Below the pieces are notes generated by a model. That model ran no database searches. It saw only the letters and a program-made list of their open reading frames with translations, and was not told the origin of the DNA. From assembly GCA_024233835.1 (NCBI GenBank), contig JACKPC010000001.1, positions 620,001-684,000 of the forward strand: a stretch of DNA of 64,000 bases. The letters are read 5' to 3'. The DNA is from Leptospiraceae bacterium (GTDB taxonomy: Bacteria; Spirochaetota; Leptospiria; Leptospirales; Leptospiraceae). Below, in pieces: positions 37,586 to 46,069 of this stretch; the first letter of the stretch is position 1; each line of letters opens with the position of its first letter. Made by a program: the position numbers and the translations under genes.

Positions 37586-37639
37586 TCGATACGCTCACTA
37601 CAAGTAGCCTGGTGCTTTGATAATTTGGGGATTTTAATT

Positions 37640-37691
37640 CCGCCCGTAAGGGCGGTCTAAAAATTTTTTAGCAACATGCAAAGAGCAATAA
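37640..37691. repeat. array hairpin modules
   Basis: CCGCCCGTAAGGGCGG (37640-37655) is a perfect hairpin also found at 43582-43597 and 48257-48272, each near the end of a lipoprotein unit. It is followed by AAAATTTTTTAGCAACATGC, linking it to the module seen at 33988 and 45914. Confidence 0.75.
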
Positions 37692-37745
37692 AAAATCCCG
37701 GTTTTTCGGAGACCGCCAGCCCCTTATAAGGGCAGAAAAATCCTC

Positions 37746-39335
37746 TTGACTCGGAAACATTTCCACTTTAGCTTTGCTCTTGTGAAAGAATTCAACATCA
37801 CCGGCACCTGTATCCCTGAAAAGCACTATATGGTGGATGTAAGCAAAAAAATTCAGCAAATCATGAATTTAGTTGAGCGGGGAAAATACTTTACAATCAG
37901 CCGTCCGAGACAATACGGAAAAACCACGACTTTATATCTTTTAGAAAAATCACTCAAAGACAAATACCTTTTAATTTCCACCAGTTTTGAGGGGGTTGGA
38001 GAAACGAAATTTGAAACGGAAGAGAACCTTTGCTCAACTGTTTTTTATACACTCTCCAAAGGCTTAATCTACGAAAGTGATGACTTTAAGGAAAAATTTC
38101 TGAAATTAGGAAATGGTCTAAAAACATTCGAACAGGTATCGGAAGCGATTGCCAAATTCGTAAAACAACAAGAAAAGAAAGTCATTTTAATAATAGATGA
38201 AGTGGATAAAGCAAGCAATCATTCTATTTTTCTGAATTTCCTCGGAATGTTGAGAAATAAATATCTGAATAGGGATAAGGGAAGTGATTTTACTTTCCAC
38301 AGTGTAATATTAGCCGGTGTTCATGACGTGAAAAATATCAAGAAGAAGTTGCGTCCTGATAGTGAAGCTTATTACAACAGTCCCTGGAACATAGCGACTG
38401 AATTCAAAATAGATATGAGTTTTAGTGCAGAAGAAATTCAGTCAATGTTGAATCAATGGAAAGAAGAAAATGATGATAGGAAGATGGATGTACCCTTATT
38501 AAGTGAGGAGATTTATAAATTTACATCCGGTTATCCTTTTCTGGTTAGCAAGATTTGTAAGCTTATCGATGAAGATTTGGATAGAGAGTGGACTATCGAG
38601 GGAATCAAAAAAGCAATAAATATAATATTAGCAGAGCAGAATACATTATTTGATGACTTGATTAAGAATATAGAAAACCATTCTGAATTAAATGAAATCT
38701 TACAATCCATAATAGTCAATGGAAAAAGTTATAATTACAATATAGATAATTTCATTATCGATATGGGAGTAATGTATGGTATTTTCAAGAGAGGTTCATC
38801 GGATAAATTGTTGATTGATAATAAAATATTTGAAATTAGGATATCTAATTATTTTACATCAAAAATAGAATTATCAAATATACCAATTGATGAATATACC
38901 TTTCAAAACGCTTATATAGACTCATCCGGCAACCTCGATATGGAACGTGTTCTACTCAAGTTCCAGGAATTTATTAAAAGCACCTATTCCGACAGGGACA
39001 TCGAATTCTACGAAAGGCATGGAAGGCTATTGCTTATCGCTTTTGTTAAGCCCATCATAAACGGTAATGGTTTTTACTATCTGGAAGCACAGCATAGTTA
39101 TGAGCGCAGAAGTGATATGATAATTACCTTTAATAAGAAAGAATATATCCTCGAACTAAAACTCTGGTATGGAGCGGACTACCACAAAGAAGGCTTGCTA
39201 CAATTAGCAGGCTATCTGGACAGTAGAAACCATGCAGTAGGTTATCTGGTTGCTTTTAACTTTAACCAAAACAAGGAGTATACGAACAAATGGAGCGAAG
39301 TCGAAAACAAAAAAATCTTTGAAGTGATGGTTTAA
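37746..39335 (+). CDS. AAA-like ATPase with C-terminal PD-(D/E)XK domain
   Basis: Up to 529 residues. The family usually begins near KEFNITGTCIPEKHYMVDVS, so GTG 37782 is a better start than TTG 37746. Walker A is ISRPRQYGKTTT, Walker B is VILIIDEVDKA. The C-terminal part has a nuclease-like core (RRSDMIITFNKKEYILELKLW: D, then ExK). Related to but distinct from the family of 9118-10854. A 51-bp relic of the same gene lies at 33827. Function unknown. Confidence 0.8.
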   Translation: MTRKHFHFSFALVKEFNITGTCIPEKHYMVDVSKKIQQIMNLVERGKYFTISRPRQYGKTTTLYLLEKSLKDKYLLISTSFEGVGETKFETEENLCSTVFYTLSKGLIYESDDFKEKFLKLGNGLKTFEQVSEAIAKFVKQQEKKVILIIDEVDKASNHSIFLNFLGMLRNKYLNRDKGSDFTFHSVILAGVHDVKNIKKKLRPDSEAYYNSPWNIATEFKIDMSFSAEEIQSMLNQWKEENDDRKMDVPLLSEEIYKFTSGYPFLVSKICKLIDEDLDREWTIEGIKKAINIILAEQNTLFDDLIKNIENHSELNEILQSIIVNGKSYNYNIDNFIIDMGVMYGIFKRGSSDKLLIDNKIFEIRISNYFTSKIELSNIPIDEYTFQNAYIDSSGNLDMERVLLKFQEFIKSTYSDRDIEFYERHGRLLLIAFVKPIINGNGFYYLEAQHSYERRSDMIITFNKKEYILELKLWYGADYHKEGLLQLAGYLDSRNHAVGYLVAFNFNQNKEYTNKWSEVENKKIFEVMV

Positions 39336-39353
39336 AATATCTCTTTCACTTGT

Positions 39354-39421
39354 TATTTTAGTAAAATAGAATAGGTTTAATAATTCTTTTCCTGTAAATG
39401 GAGAATCCTATGAAATCTTAT
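39354..39421 (+). repeat. conserved leader of lipoprotein gene 2
   Basis: Second copy of the leader described at 35305, with one or two substitutions. It begins 18 bases after the ATPase stop, so this lipoprotein may also be read from the ATPase transcript. Confidence 0.85.
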
Positions 39422-41452
39422 CTTTTTATATTCTTCCTCTTGTTATTTTTCTTATTATCCTCCTGTGTGCCGAATATTCATTTTAATAATCTTTTTGAAG
39501 CGAATCCGGGATTTTTGCTTCACTACCTTGCCCTACTCGAAGACGTGACTCCTCCCGAAATAAACTTTAGTGTGCCCTCTAACTATGAAACGGAGATTTC
39601 GAGAAATCGTTCTATACTTGTGGTCTATGATGAACCGATACTGGCAAGCTCTGTCACATCTGATACAATAAAAGTCTATGCGGGAAGTGAAGAGGTGAAG
39701 GGAAGCATTAAGGTAAGTAAGAATTCCCTTGGCTTTAAACCCGAAACCTATTTTTTGGCAAATACGAAGCATAGGGTGAAAGTTCAAAATACGGTGAGGG
39801 ATTTGAGTGGGAATGTAAAGCCTGTTTTACAGGAAGAAACTCTTGAGTTTACTACAGGAAATGATATAGACACCATAGCTCCCGCATTTAAGGAAAGTAC
39901 TCCTTCAACAGGTGCGACAGATGTGGCGACTAATTCGGGAATCAATTTGGTATTTACAGAGGTTTTGGATCCACAAACTGTGACAGATGAGAATATGGTT
40001 CTAAAACAGGGAGATAATATTGTAGAAAAAACCATTACCTATTACGGATCTGTCGTGCAGATAAAACCTATCAGTAGCGAAGGAATGCAATCCTTCACTA
40101 CATATCAGATAAACATCAACACCGGTATTAAAGACCTTGCCGGCAATGCCCTTGCATCCGCACAGACGATTAGTTTCACCACGAATGATACATCCGATAA
40201 AACTCCACCAGCGGTCGAGTCCACAATTCCTTCTGATACTGCTGTGGATATTTCGAATAATACTCCTATTATTTTCAATCTTTCTGAAATTCCCGATGTG
40301 ACAAGTATCAAAAATGACGTATTGAAGGTAGAGGAACTGGATTCCAATGGCATAGGTAGTTCTGTAGCAGGAAGCATATCCTTAGATAATAAATCCCTAA
40401 TATTTCAGGTAAACGATAGTTATCGAACCAATACAAAGCACCGAGTAACACTAATTAATTCTCTCAAAGATATGGCAGGGAACGCTTTATTGGAAAGCAA
40501 AGTAATTACCTTTACTACCGCGAGACTTGTAACCTATACCATCGGAGGAAGTGTAAGCGGACTGAGTGGAACTCTTGTATTGCAGAATAACGGAGGTGAT
40601 GACCTAAGCCTTTCATCAAACGGAAGTTTTACATTTAGCAAACAGGTTAGCAGTTCTTACATAGTAAGTGTCAAAACCCAACCCACAGGACAGACCTGCA
40701 CGATAACAAATGGAAGCGGAACTGCGGCATCCAATGTGACGAATGTAAATGTTACCTGTGTGACGGCAGCGTATACAATCAGTGGATTGGTAGGTGGACT
40801 GGGAACAGGCTTGAATGTTGTTTTGCAAAATACTGTAAATTCAGAAAGTAAAACAATAGGTGCAAATGGAAGTTTTAGTTTTACAAACAAAGTAAGCTAC
40901 AATGGAAGTTATGCCGTGACAGTAACTACACATCCAACCAATCAGTCCTGTATGATAACGGATGGAAGTGGAACGAATGTAATCGGAGATATTAGTAATA
41001 TCCTTGTCGATTGCAACAACTTACCAGGTACAACAGTTCAAAGTTTCACCGATAATGGAGATGGAACTATAAAAGATAATAACACCGGTTTGATCTGGCA
41101 AAAATGTTCTATGGAGCAAAATAGCATAGATTGTTCAGGAACTGCAACAACTGCGAAATGGGCAAATGCAGGATCCTATTGTACGGGTTTAAGTAACTTA
41201 CCTACAACTAACCCTAGAACATGGAGGCTACCGTCCAAAGATGAATTAGTGAGTATTGTGGATTATTCTGTTACGTCTGGTGCAGTAATCAATACAACCT
41301 TTTTCCCAAATACCGTTACTAGCGGTTATTGGAGTTCTACTACCTACGCGCCTGATATGGCGTACGCGTGGTACGTCTATTTCAGTATTGGCCGTGTCGT
41401 CTACAACGTTAAGACCGGTAGCGGCTATGTACGTTGTGTCTCCGGACCGTAG
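39410..41452 (+). CDS. lipoprotein 2 with Ig-like repeats and C-terminal Lcl_C/DUF1566 domain
   Basis: 680 residues from ATG 39410 (GGAG-spaced). The signal peptide is a little longer (SYLFIFFLLLFFLLSSC) but the Ig-like part is almost identical to lipoprotein 1, apart from a divergent patch around residues 305-345. The two beta repeats differ more, and the DUF1566 domain (from about 535) differs strongly until the last 48 codons, which match lipoprotein 3 in scaffold but not in variable codons. Surface exposure is inferred from the lipobox and domain type. Confidence 0.88.
   Translation: MKSYLFIFFLLLFFLLSSCVPNIHFNNLFEANPGFLLHYLALLEDVTPPEINFSVPSNYETEISRNRSILVVYDEPILASSVTSDTIKVYAGSEEVKGSIKVSKNSLGFKPETYFLANTKHRVKVQNTVRDLSGNVKPVLQEETLEFTTGNDIDTIAPAFKESTPSTGATDVATNSGINLVFTEVLDPQTVTDENMVLKQGDNIVEKTITYYGSVVQIKPISSEGMQSFTTYQININTGIKDLAGNALASAQTISFTTNDTSDKTPPAVESTIPSDTAVDISNNTPIIFNLSEIPDVTSIKNDVLKVEELDSNGIGSSVAGSISLDNKSLIFQVNDSYRTNTKHRVTLINSLKDMAGNALLESKVITFTTARLVTYTIGGSVSGLSGTLVLQNNGGDDLSLSSNGSFTFSKQVSSSYIVSVKTQPTGQTCTITNGSGTAASNVTNVNVTCVTAAYTISGLVGGLGTGLNVVLQNTVNSESKTIGANGSFSFTNKVSYNGSYAVTVTTHPTNQSCMITDGSGTNVIGDISNILVDCNNLPGTTVQSFTDNGDGTIKDNNTGLIWQKCSMEQNSIDCSGTATTAKWANAGSYCTGLSNLPTTNPRTWRLPSKDELVSIVDYSVTSGAVINTTFFPNTVTSGYWSSTTYAPDMAYAWYVYFSIGRVVYNVKTGSGYVRCVSGP
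41309..41452 (+). other. candidate DGR variable region of lipoprotein gene 2
   Basis: This 144-nt segment aligns without gaps to 48017-48160. By hand count about 31 bases differ, about 25 of them in first or second codon positions, while third bases are mostly kept (for example TAC/GGC, CGT/GTT, GGC/TAC). Scaffold codons GCG TGG TAC GTC, GTT AAG ACC GGT and TAT GTA CGT TGT are identical. The upstream part of the domain is far more diverged. This is the pattern made when adenines of AAY codons in a template are randomised. Confidence 0.7.
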
Positions 41453-41493
41453 TTTGTTGCCCTCTCTTAAGGTGATGCTTAAGCCTCACCTTA

Positions 41494-43433
41494 GTGTGTC
41501 CGGCATGTGTAATAACTTGAGGGTGAAAGTCCCTTATGGAGGTTGATTGCACCAACCATTAGCTAAAGACAAGGGTGTCCATCGTGAGGTGGAATCTGAA
41601 GGAAGTCGGCGGCAAAGTTCCGGTTCGATGTATAAGAATCTGATTTGAGGCAGCACTGACTGGACGAGTTTGCTAAGCAAAACAAAGTCCGATGCAATCA
41701 AGAGTCAGTAATGTATATCAGGCGAATATATGGAATGAAGGTGATTACACTTACCCGGAGAGGTCTACATAGGACAGAGATGCGATGTGTAGAAGTCAGC
41801 AGAAGCCATAGTAGGCATCTTAGATTGAAATGAATACCCTGCTATCGGGGAACCGGTAGCACAGAGAAAGACTCAAGGGTAGAGTGAAAAGAATGTAAGA
41901 TACTAAAGGGCTGAACATTAACTAATGGAGGAATCCATTGTGAACTTCAATTTGGTTTTAGAATTCAGAAAGGAGCCAAACTATACAGAATGAATCAGGG
42001 TGAAGCCCGAAGTTCGTCTGTATAGAGGAGAGGAATCAAATTGGCAGGCAATAGAAGAATCCAGCGATAAAGGATAAAGGACAAAGGAAATATCAGGCAT
42101 GGAACTGATGGAAGACATATTAACAGAAACGAATCTTGGCGAAGCCTTATGGAAGGTTCTCAGTAATAAGGGAGCGGCCGGAATAGATGGAGTCAGGACA
42201 GAGGATTTCCACAAACAGCTAACTGAAGAATGGGAAGGAATCAAAACAAAGCTCTTGAACGGAAAATATAAACCGAAGGGAGTAAGAAGAGTTGAGATAC
42301 CTAAACCAAACGGCGGAACAAGAATGCTTGGAATCCCTACCGTGATGGATAGGTTTATCCAACAGGCCATGCTACAGAAGTTAAACCCGATATTTGACCC
42401 GGAGTTTTCGGAATACAGTTACGGATTTCGTCCGAGGCGGAGTGCTCATGACGCTGTAAGACAGTCCAAGAAATACATTGAGGAAGGGTATGAATACGTA
42501 GTAGACCTTGACCTTGAGAAATTCTTTGATACAGTAAATCATGATATTCTAATGTATTTAGTGAGTAAGAAAGTAAGAGACAAGCGAGTATTGAGACTGA
42601 TAGGCAACTATCTGAGAGCGGGAATTCTTGAGAATGGAGTAATCACATCTAATGAGGAAGGAACGCCACAGGGAGGAGTAATAAGCCCTTTGCTTGCGAA
42701 TATTCTTTTAAACGAACTGGATAAGGAGTTAGAATCACGAGGGCACAGGTTCTGTCGTTATGCTGATGATTGTAACATCTATGTAAAATCGCGAAAAGCC
42801 GGTGAACGAGTAAAGAAGAGCATAACAGATTTCTTAAAGAAGAAATTGAAACTCAAAGTGAATGAATCGAAGAGTTCAGTAGATAAACCGATGAATCGTA
42901 AATTTCTTGGCTTTAGTTTTCAAATACGAGAGAGTTTAGAGATAATCATATCTCCACAATCTCTGAAACGGGTGAAAGATAAGATACGAAAGCTAACAAA
43001 CTCCTTATGGAGCATTTCGATGGAAGAAAGAATAAAATCTTTGAACAAATACCTGAATGGTTGGTTGGGATATTATTCTCTAAGTGATACGGAATGGCAC
43101 ATTGGAGCCCTGGACGGCTGGCTACGCAGACGTATGCGTTTATGTAGTCTGCATCAGTGGAAGAAGTCAAAAACTCGAATTAGAGAGCTAAGAAAACTTG
43201 GTGCAAGTGAAGGTGAAGCACGTCGAATTGGCTACTCAAGGAAAGGAAATTGGAGATTGAGTATGACACCACAGATTCATAAAGTGATGGGAATCGATTA
43301 TTGGAAAGAAAGGGGTCTTGTAAATCTTGTTGAGGGTTATAACGCTTATCGTCAAGGTTGGTGAACCGCCGTATACCGAACGGTACGTACGGTGGTGTGA
43401 GAGGACGGGGCGTAAAACCCCCTCCTACTCGAT
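41494..43433 (+). mobile_element. group II intron
   Basis: A 1940-base element starting GTGTG and ending CTACTCGAT. The 5-prime part has the expected structured region (for example AACTTGAGGGTGAAAGTCCC and GAAGGAAGTCGGCGGCAAAG), the maturase gene fills domain IV, and domain V/VI follows its stop (ACCGCCGTATACCGAACGGT, then the GAGAGGACGGGGCGT stem). Boundaries are fixed independently because removing these bases restores a perfect stem in the target. Class is not resolved; the maturase without an endonuclease domain and insertion in a hairpin recall class C or D introns. Confidence 0.92.
42099..43364 (+). CDS. ltrA: group II intron reverse transcriptase/maturase
   Basis: 421 residues. Reverse transcriptase motifs include YGFRPRRSAHDAV, DLDLEKFFDTVNH, QGGVISPLLANILL (191 onward) and the catalytic YADD at 221-224. 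A maturase (GIIM) domain covers about 290-400 (LNKYLNGWLGYYSL, LRRRMRLCSLHQWKK). There is no HNH endonuclease domain, so mobility would rely on single-stranded or replication-associated targets. The QG...SP motif is of intron type, not the SQ type of DGR enzymes. Its TGA abuts domain V. Confidence 0.93.
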   Translation: MELMEDILTETNLGEALWKVLSNKGAAGIDGVRTEDFHKQLTEEWEGIKTKLLNGKYKPKGVRRVEIPKPNGGTRMLGIPTVMDRFIQQAMLQKLNPIFDPEFSEYSYGFRPRRSAHDAVRQSKKYIEEGYEYVVDLDLEKFFDTVNHDILMYLVSKKVRDKRVLRLIGNYLRAGILENGVITSNEEGTPQGGVISPLLANILLNELDKELESRGHRFCRYADDCNIYVKSRKAGERVKKSITDFLKKKLKLKVNESKSSVDKPMNRKFLGFSFQIRESLEIIISPQSLKRVKDKIRKLTNSLWSISMEERIKSLNKYLNGWLGYYSLSDTEWHIGALDGWLRRRMRLCSLHQWKKSKTRIRELRKLGASEGEARRIGYSRKGNWRLSMTPQIHKVMGIDYWKERGLVNLVEGYNAYRQGW

Positions 43434-43444
43434 AGAGAGGGTTG

Positions 43445-43620
43445 GAGTGACAGACGTTTTTTTGTCCGGGTGGTTGCTGAGTAGCCAGCTTCCTATTTTG
43501 GTGTATCGAAGCATGGGTTATTTGGTTATTTGCTTATTCCCTTACAGTCAATGCGATAGCATTGCTGTAAGGGGAGTGCTTCCGCCCATTAGGGCGGATG
43601 GCGAAAATTTTAATAGGTGG
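43445..43620. repeat. array repeat modules after lipoprotein unit 2
   Basis: Three modules follow the intron. 43445-43479 repeats 33957-33990. 43539-43573 is a long hairpin (CCCTTACAG/CTGTAAGGG, then CAATGC/GCATTG, loop GATA) repeated at 48213-48247. 43582-43597 is the CCGCCC/GGGCGG hairpin. The rest of the gap to 43712 holds nothing else I can identify. Confidence 0.8.
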
Positions 43621-43712
43621 GTTCTATAAGGTTCAAACTTACTCTCCCAAAGAAAAAAGACTATAAATATATATAGCATAATAATTTCTGTTAAAATAAG
43701 AGGTATTGCATT

Positions 43713-44000
43713 ATGAATAAAGAAATACAAATAGATCCTCATACTTTATTAAGAGCTGAAGAAAGGGGAGCTTCAAAGGAAGAAATTATAGATGTAATTA
43801 AAACCGGAACGGAATTTGAAGCTAAAAAAGGTAGACTTGGAAAGTATAAAATTTTTCTTTTTCAAAAAATTAGGAATGGTAAAATATACGAACAGAAGAA
43901 AATTGAAGTAATTTATATACCGGAAGAAAACAAAATCATAACCGTAACTGTTTATGTTTTTTACGGAAAATGGGAGAAAGTAGATGCAGATAGTTTATAA
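43713..44000 (+). CDS. DUF4258-family protein
   Basis: A 95-residue protein with the DUF4258 pattern: PHTLLRAEERGASKEEIIDVIKTG at the start, then a beta-rich half with KIEVIYIPEENKIITVTVYV. DUF4258 proteins resemble small RNase toxin-like folds and are often paired with DUF2283. The next gene overlaps it by 17 bases, fitting a two-gene module. Confidence 0.75.
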   Translation: MNKEIQIDPHTLLRAEERGASKEEIIDVIKTGTEFEAKKGRLGKYKIFLFQKIRNGKIYEQKKIEVIYIPEENKIITVTVYVFYGKWEKVDADSL

Positions 44001-44190
44001 CTCTAAAACCGATCTTTTATACATTCGGTTTGTTGAAGAAATTCAAGAAGTTGAAAATCAAAAAGTTTCAGATGGTATAGTTTTAGATATAGGCAAGAAT
44101 GGAAAAATTGTAGGTATAGAAATTTTAGACGCTTCTAATTCAATAGACTTATCCACTATATTACCTATCCATATAGAACAGATAGCATGA
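43984..44190 (+). CDS. DUF2283-family protein
   Basis: A 68-residue protein with the DUF2283 signature: YNSKTDLLYIRF followed by DGIVLDIGKNGKIVGIEILDAS. It overlaps the DUF4258 gene, so they are almost certainly translated together. By analogy with similar pairs it may be the antidote of a toxin-antitoxin module; this is inference. Confidence 0.78.
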   Translation: MQIVYNSKTDLLYIRFVEEIQEVENQKVSDGIVLDIGKNGKIVGIEILDASNSIDLSTILPIHIEQIA

Positions 44191-44648
44191 ATGGGTTTAT
44201 CTATGCGGTTATGTAGTGTTTGCTCAAGAACTGTAGATCAAAATTACTCTCCTAAATTTATCATTGACAAGAACTTGTTTGGGTATAATTAAAAGAAGGA
44301 ATTTTACTTTGAGTTTTCAAAAGGAAGCAATTTCTCTTACCCTCGCAAAAGCTAATCAAAAATTATGGTTGTGTCTATAAATTCTCTCTTTCACTTTTAG
44401 GGAAGGGGATTGAATGGGTAAAGCTTTACAATCACGGACAAATTAGGGGTTAGGTTGAAAGCAATCCATAGTACCTATGTTCGATGTTGAAACTTCGATA
44501 GGAAAACTAGTTGAGGAGTGCCTAGAGAGAATTGAGCTAAAATGGCTTATTCTATTTCAATAAGTCCTTGTGATCTTGTCCCAAAAAATTTTTAAATTGT
44601 TTAAAATATCCTTGAAATTTGGGAATTGCATTCCCAAATATACATATT
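44191..44648. other. intergenic region without a clear gene
   Basis: A short TTG frame at 44309 with AAGGA upstream encodes about 24 residues (SFQKEAISLTLAKANQKLW) and looks like the 5-prime remnant of a lost gene. TTGACA (44264) and TATAAT (44284) are present but only 14 bases apart. CCCAAAAAATTTTTAAATTG at 44580 resembles the sequence after the hairpin at 48257. Nothing else is recognisable. Confidence 0.4.
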
Positions 44649-45899
44649 ATGGAAGTAGATCGGCTATTAAAGGATAAAATTCAGGAGATTTTTAGCAATT
44701 TTCCTATTCTCGCTCTGATTGGTGCAAGACAGGTTGGAAAATCCACCCTTATCCGACAGGTATTTGGAGACAAATTAAAGACAGTAGTTTTGGATCCAAT
44801 CGAGGACATCGGCGGAGCCAGAAAAGACCCTGATTTTTTTCTACAAAATCACCCCCCACCTCTTTTTTTGGATGAAATCCAATACGTTCCCGAACTACTT
44901 CCAGCGATTAAACGAAAGGTAGATAAGGAAAAAAAGAAGGGAATGTATATCCTAAGCGGTTCTCAAAATTTTTTGCTTATGAAAAATATTTCTGAGTCGC
45001 TAGCCGGGCGGGTTTATATTCAGGAATTGTATTCTCTCTGCGGGAAGGAAGAGGATCAAATTACAAACTCCCCATCATTCTTGTCCGAATGGCTACAATC
45101 GGAAGGACAATTAGATATCTCTCATATTCAAGCAATCGGTAGTTCGGTACAAACTCCGCAAGAGCCTTTATTAAAAAGAGTCTGGAAAGGAGGATTGCCC
45201 GGTCTTCTTCATATCTCCGAGTCTTTGATTTCAGGTTATTGGAAGTCTTATATACAAACATATATCGAAAGAGATATTCGAGTATTATCGAGAGTAGAGT
45301 CATTGCAAACCTTTGGAAATTTTGTAGCCTTGCTATCAGCTCTCACTGCCGGTGAAATCAATTATAATGAGTTAGGAAGGGAATTAGGTATCGATAGGAA
45401 GACCGCAATTGCCTGGTCGGAGTTATTACAAGCAAGCTTTCAATGGGTCGAAATTCCGGCATACTCAGGAAATGCAATTAAAAGAATCAGTAGCAAGAAA
45501 AAGGGATATTTTACAGATACGGGACTCATCTCTTTCTTTCAAAAAATTCCTTCTCATAATATTTTAGCCTCTCATCCATTCTTAGGACGTATGGTTGAAA
45601 CATACCTATTCATGGAAATTTATAAATTAGTTTCTCCTTATGGAATGAAACCAAACTTTTATCATTTTAGAACACATAGCGGTTCAGAGATAGATTTAAT
45701 TTTGGAATATGGCGGAACTCTTTTTCCTATAGAGTTTAAAACCAAAACACATCCTGGGAAGAATGATGCCAGAAGCTTTTCTGTTTTTAGAGACACGTTT
45801 CCAAAACTAAAAATTGCGAGAGGGCTTATTGTCTGTTCTATTGAAGCTCCACAGATTATCTCCGAAAATGGGATGGCTATACCTTATTGGATTTTGTAG
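44649..45899 (+). CDS. AAA_14/DUF4143 ATPase
   Basis: About 416 residues from ATG 44649, preferred over TTG 44619 because it gives the normal family start (MEVDRLLKDKIQEIFSNFPI). Walker A GARQVGKST (25-33), Walker B PLFLDEIQYV, ILSGSQNFLLMKNISESLAG sensor region, and a C-terminal DUF4143 domain with HSGSEIDLILEYGG and PIEFKTKT (D...ExK). Only distantly similar to the ATPases at 34110 and 48390, so these are separate family members rather than recent copies. Confidence 0.85.
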   Translation: MEVDRLLKDKIQEIFSNFPILALIGARQVGKSTLIRQVFGDKLKTVVLDPIEDIGGARKDPDFFLQNHPPPLFLDEIQYVPELLPAIKRKVDKEKKKGMYILSGSQNFLLMKNISESLAGRVYIQELYSLCGKEEDQITNSPSFLSEWLQSEGQLDISHIQAIGSSVQTPQEPLLKRVWKGGLPGLLHISESLISGYWKSYIQTYIERDIRVLSRVESLQTFGNFVALLSALTAGEINYNELGRELGIDRKTAIAWSELLQASFQWVEIPAYSGNAIKRISSKKKGYFTDTGLISFFQKIPSHNILASHPFLGRMVETYLFMEIYKLVSPYGMKPNFYHFRTHSGSEIDLILEYGGTLFPIEFKTKTHPGKNDARSFSVFRDTFPKLKIARGLIVCSIEAPQIISENGMAIPYWIL

Positions 45900-45913
45900 A
45901 GAGATTTGCTGAG

Positions 45914-46000
45914 ATTTAGGCAAGATACAAAGAGCTTTTTTGAATTCTCTGTTTTTTATCTATTCCATAAAACATGATAATTTATGATTGTAATCTGAAA
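45914..46000. repeat. array repeat module (right copy)
   Basis: Close copy of 33988-34080: TTTAGGCAAGATACAAAGAGC, then CTATTCCATAAAACATGATA and TTTATGATTGTAATC. At the left copy the module stands before an ATPase gene; here it stands directly before the lipoprotein leader. Confidence 0.8.
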
Positions 46001-46001
46001 G

Positions 46002-46069
46002 TATTTTAGTAAAATAAAATAGGTTTAATAATTCTTTTCCTGTAAATGGAGAATCCTATGAAATCTTTT
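46002..46069 (+). repeat. conserved leader of lipoprotein gene 3
   Basis: Third copy of the leader at 35305 and 39354, again containing the GGAG that selects ATG 46058. Confidence 0.85.

Larger units (their letters stand above)
41460..43441 (+). other. 16-bp hairpin behind lipoprotein gene 2, split by a group II intron
   Basis: The left arm CCCTCTCTTAAGGTGA is at 41460-41475. The right arm is in two pieces: TCACCTTA at 41486-41493 and AGAGAGGG at 43434-43441. Joined, they are the exact reverse complement of the left arm, with a 10-base loop. The hairpin starts eight bases after the stop codon and has no T run behind it. Confidence 0.85.

Noticed and set aside
42099..43364. The reverse transcriptase in the array as the DGR enzyme that diversifies the lipoproteins
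   Set aside because: Its motif is QGGVISP rather than the SQ type, it has a maturase domain, and it sits inside a complete group II intron with domain V/VI. No template repeat is next to it.
44264..44289. Consensus promoter TTGACA...TATAAT
   Set aside because: The hexamers are perfect but only 14 bases apart and no intact gene follows closely.
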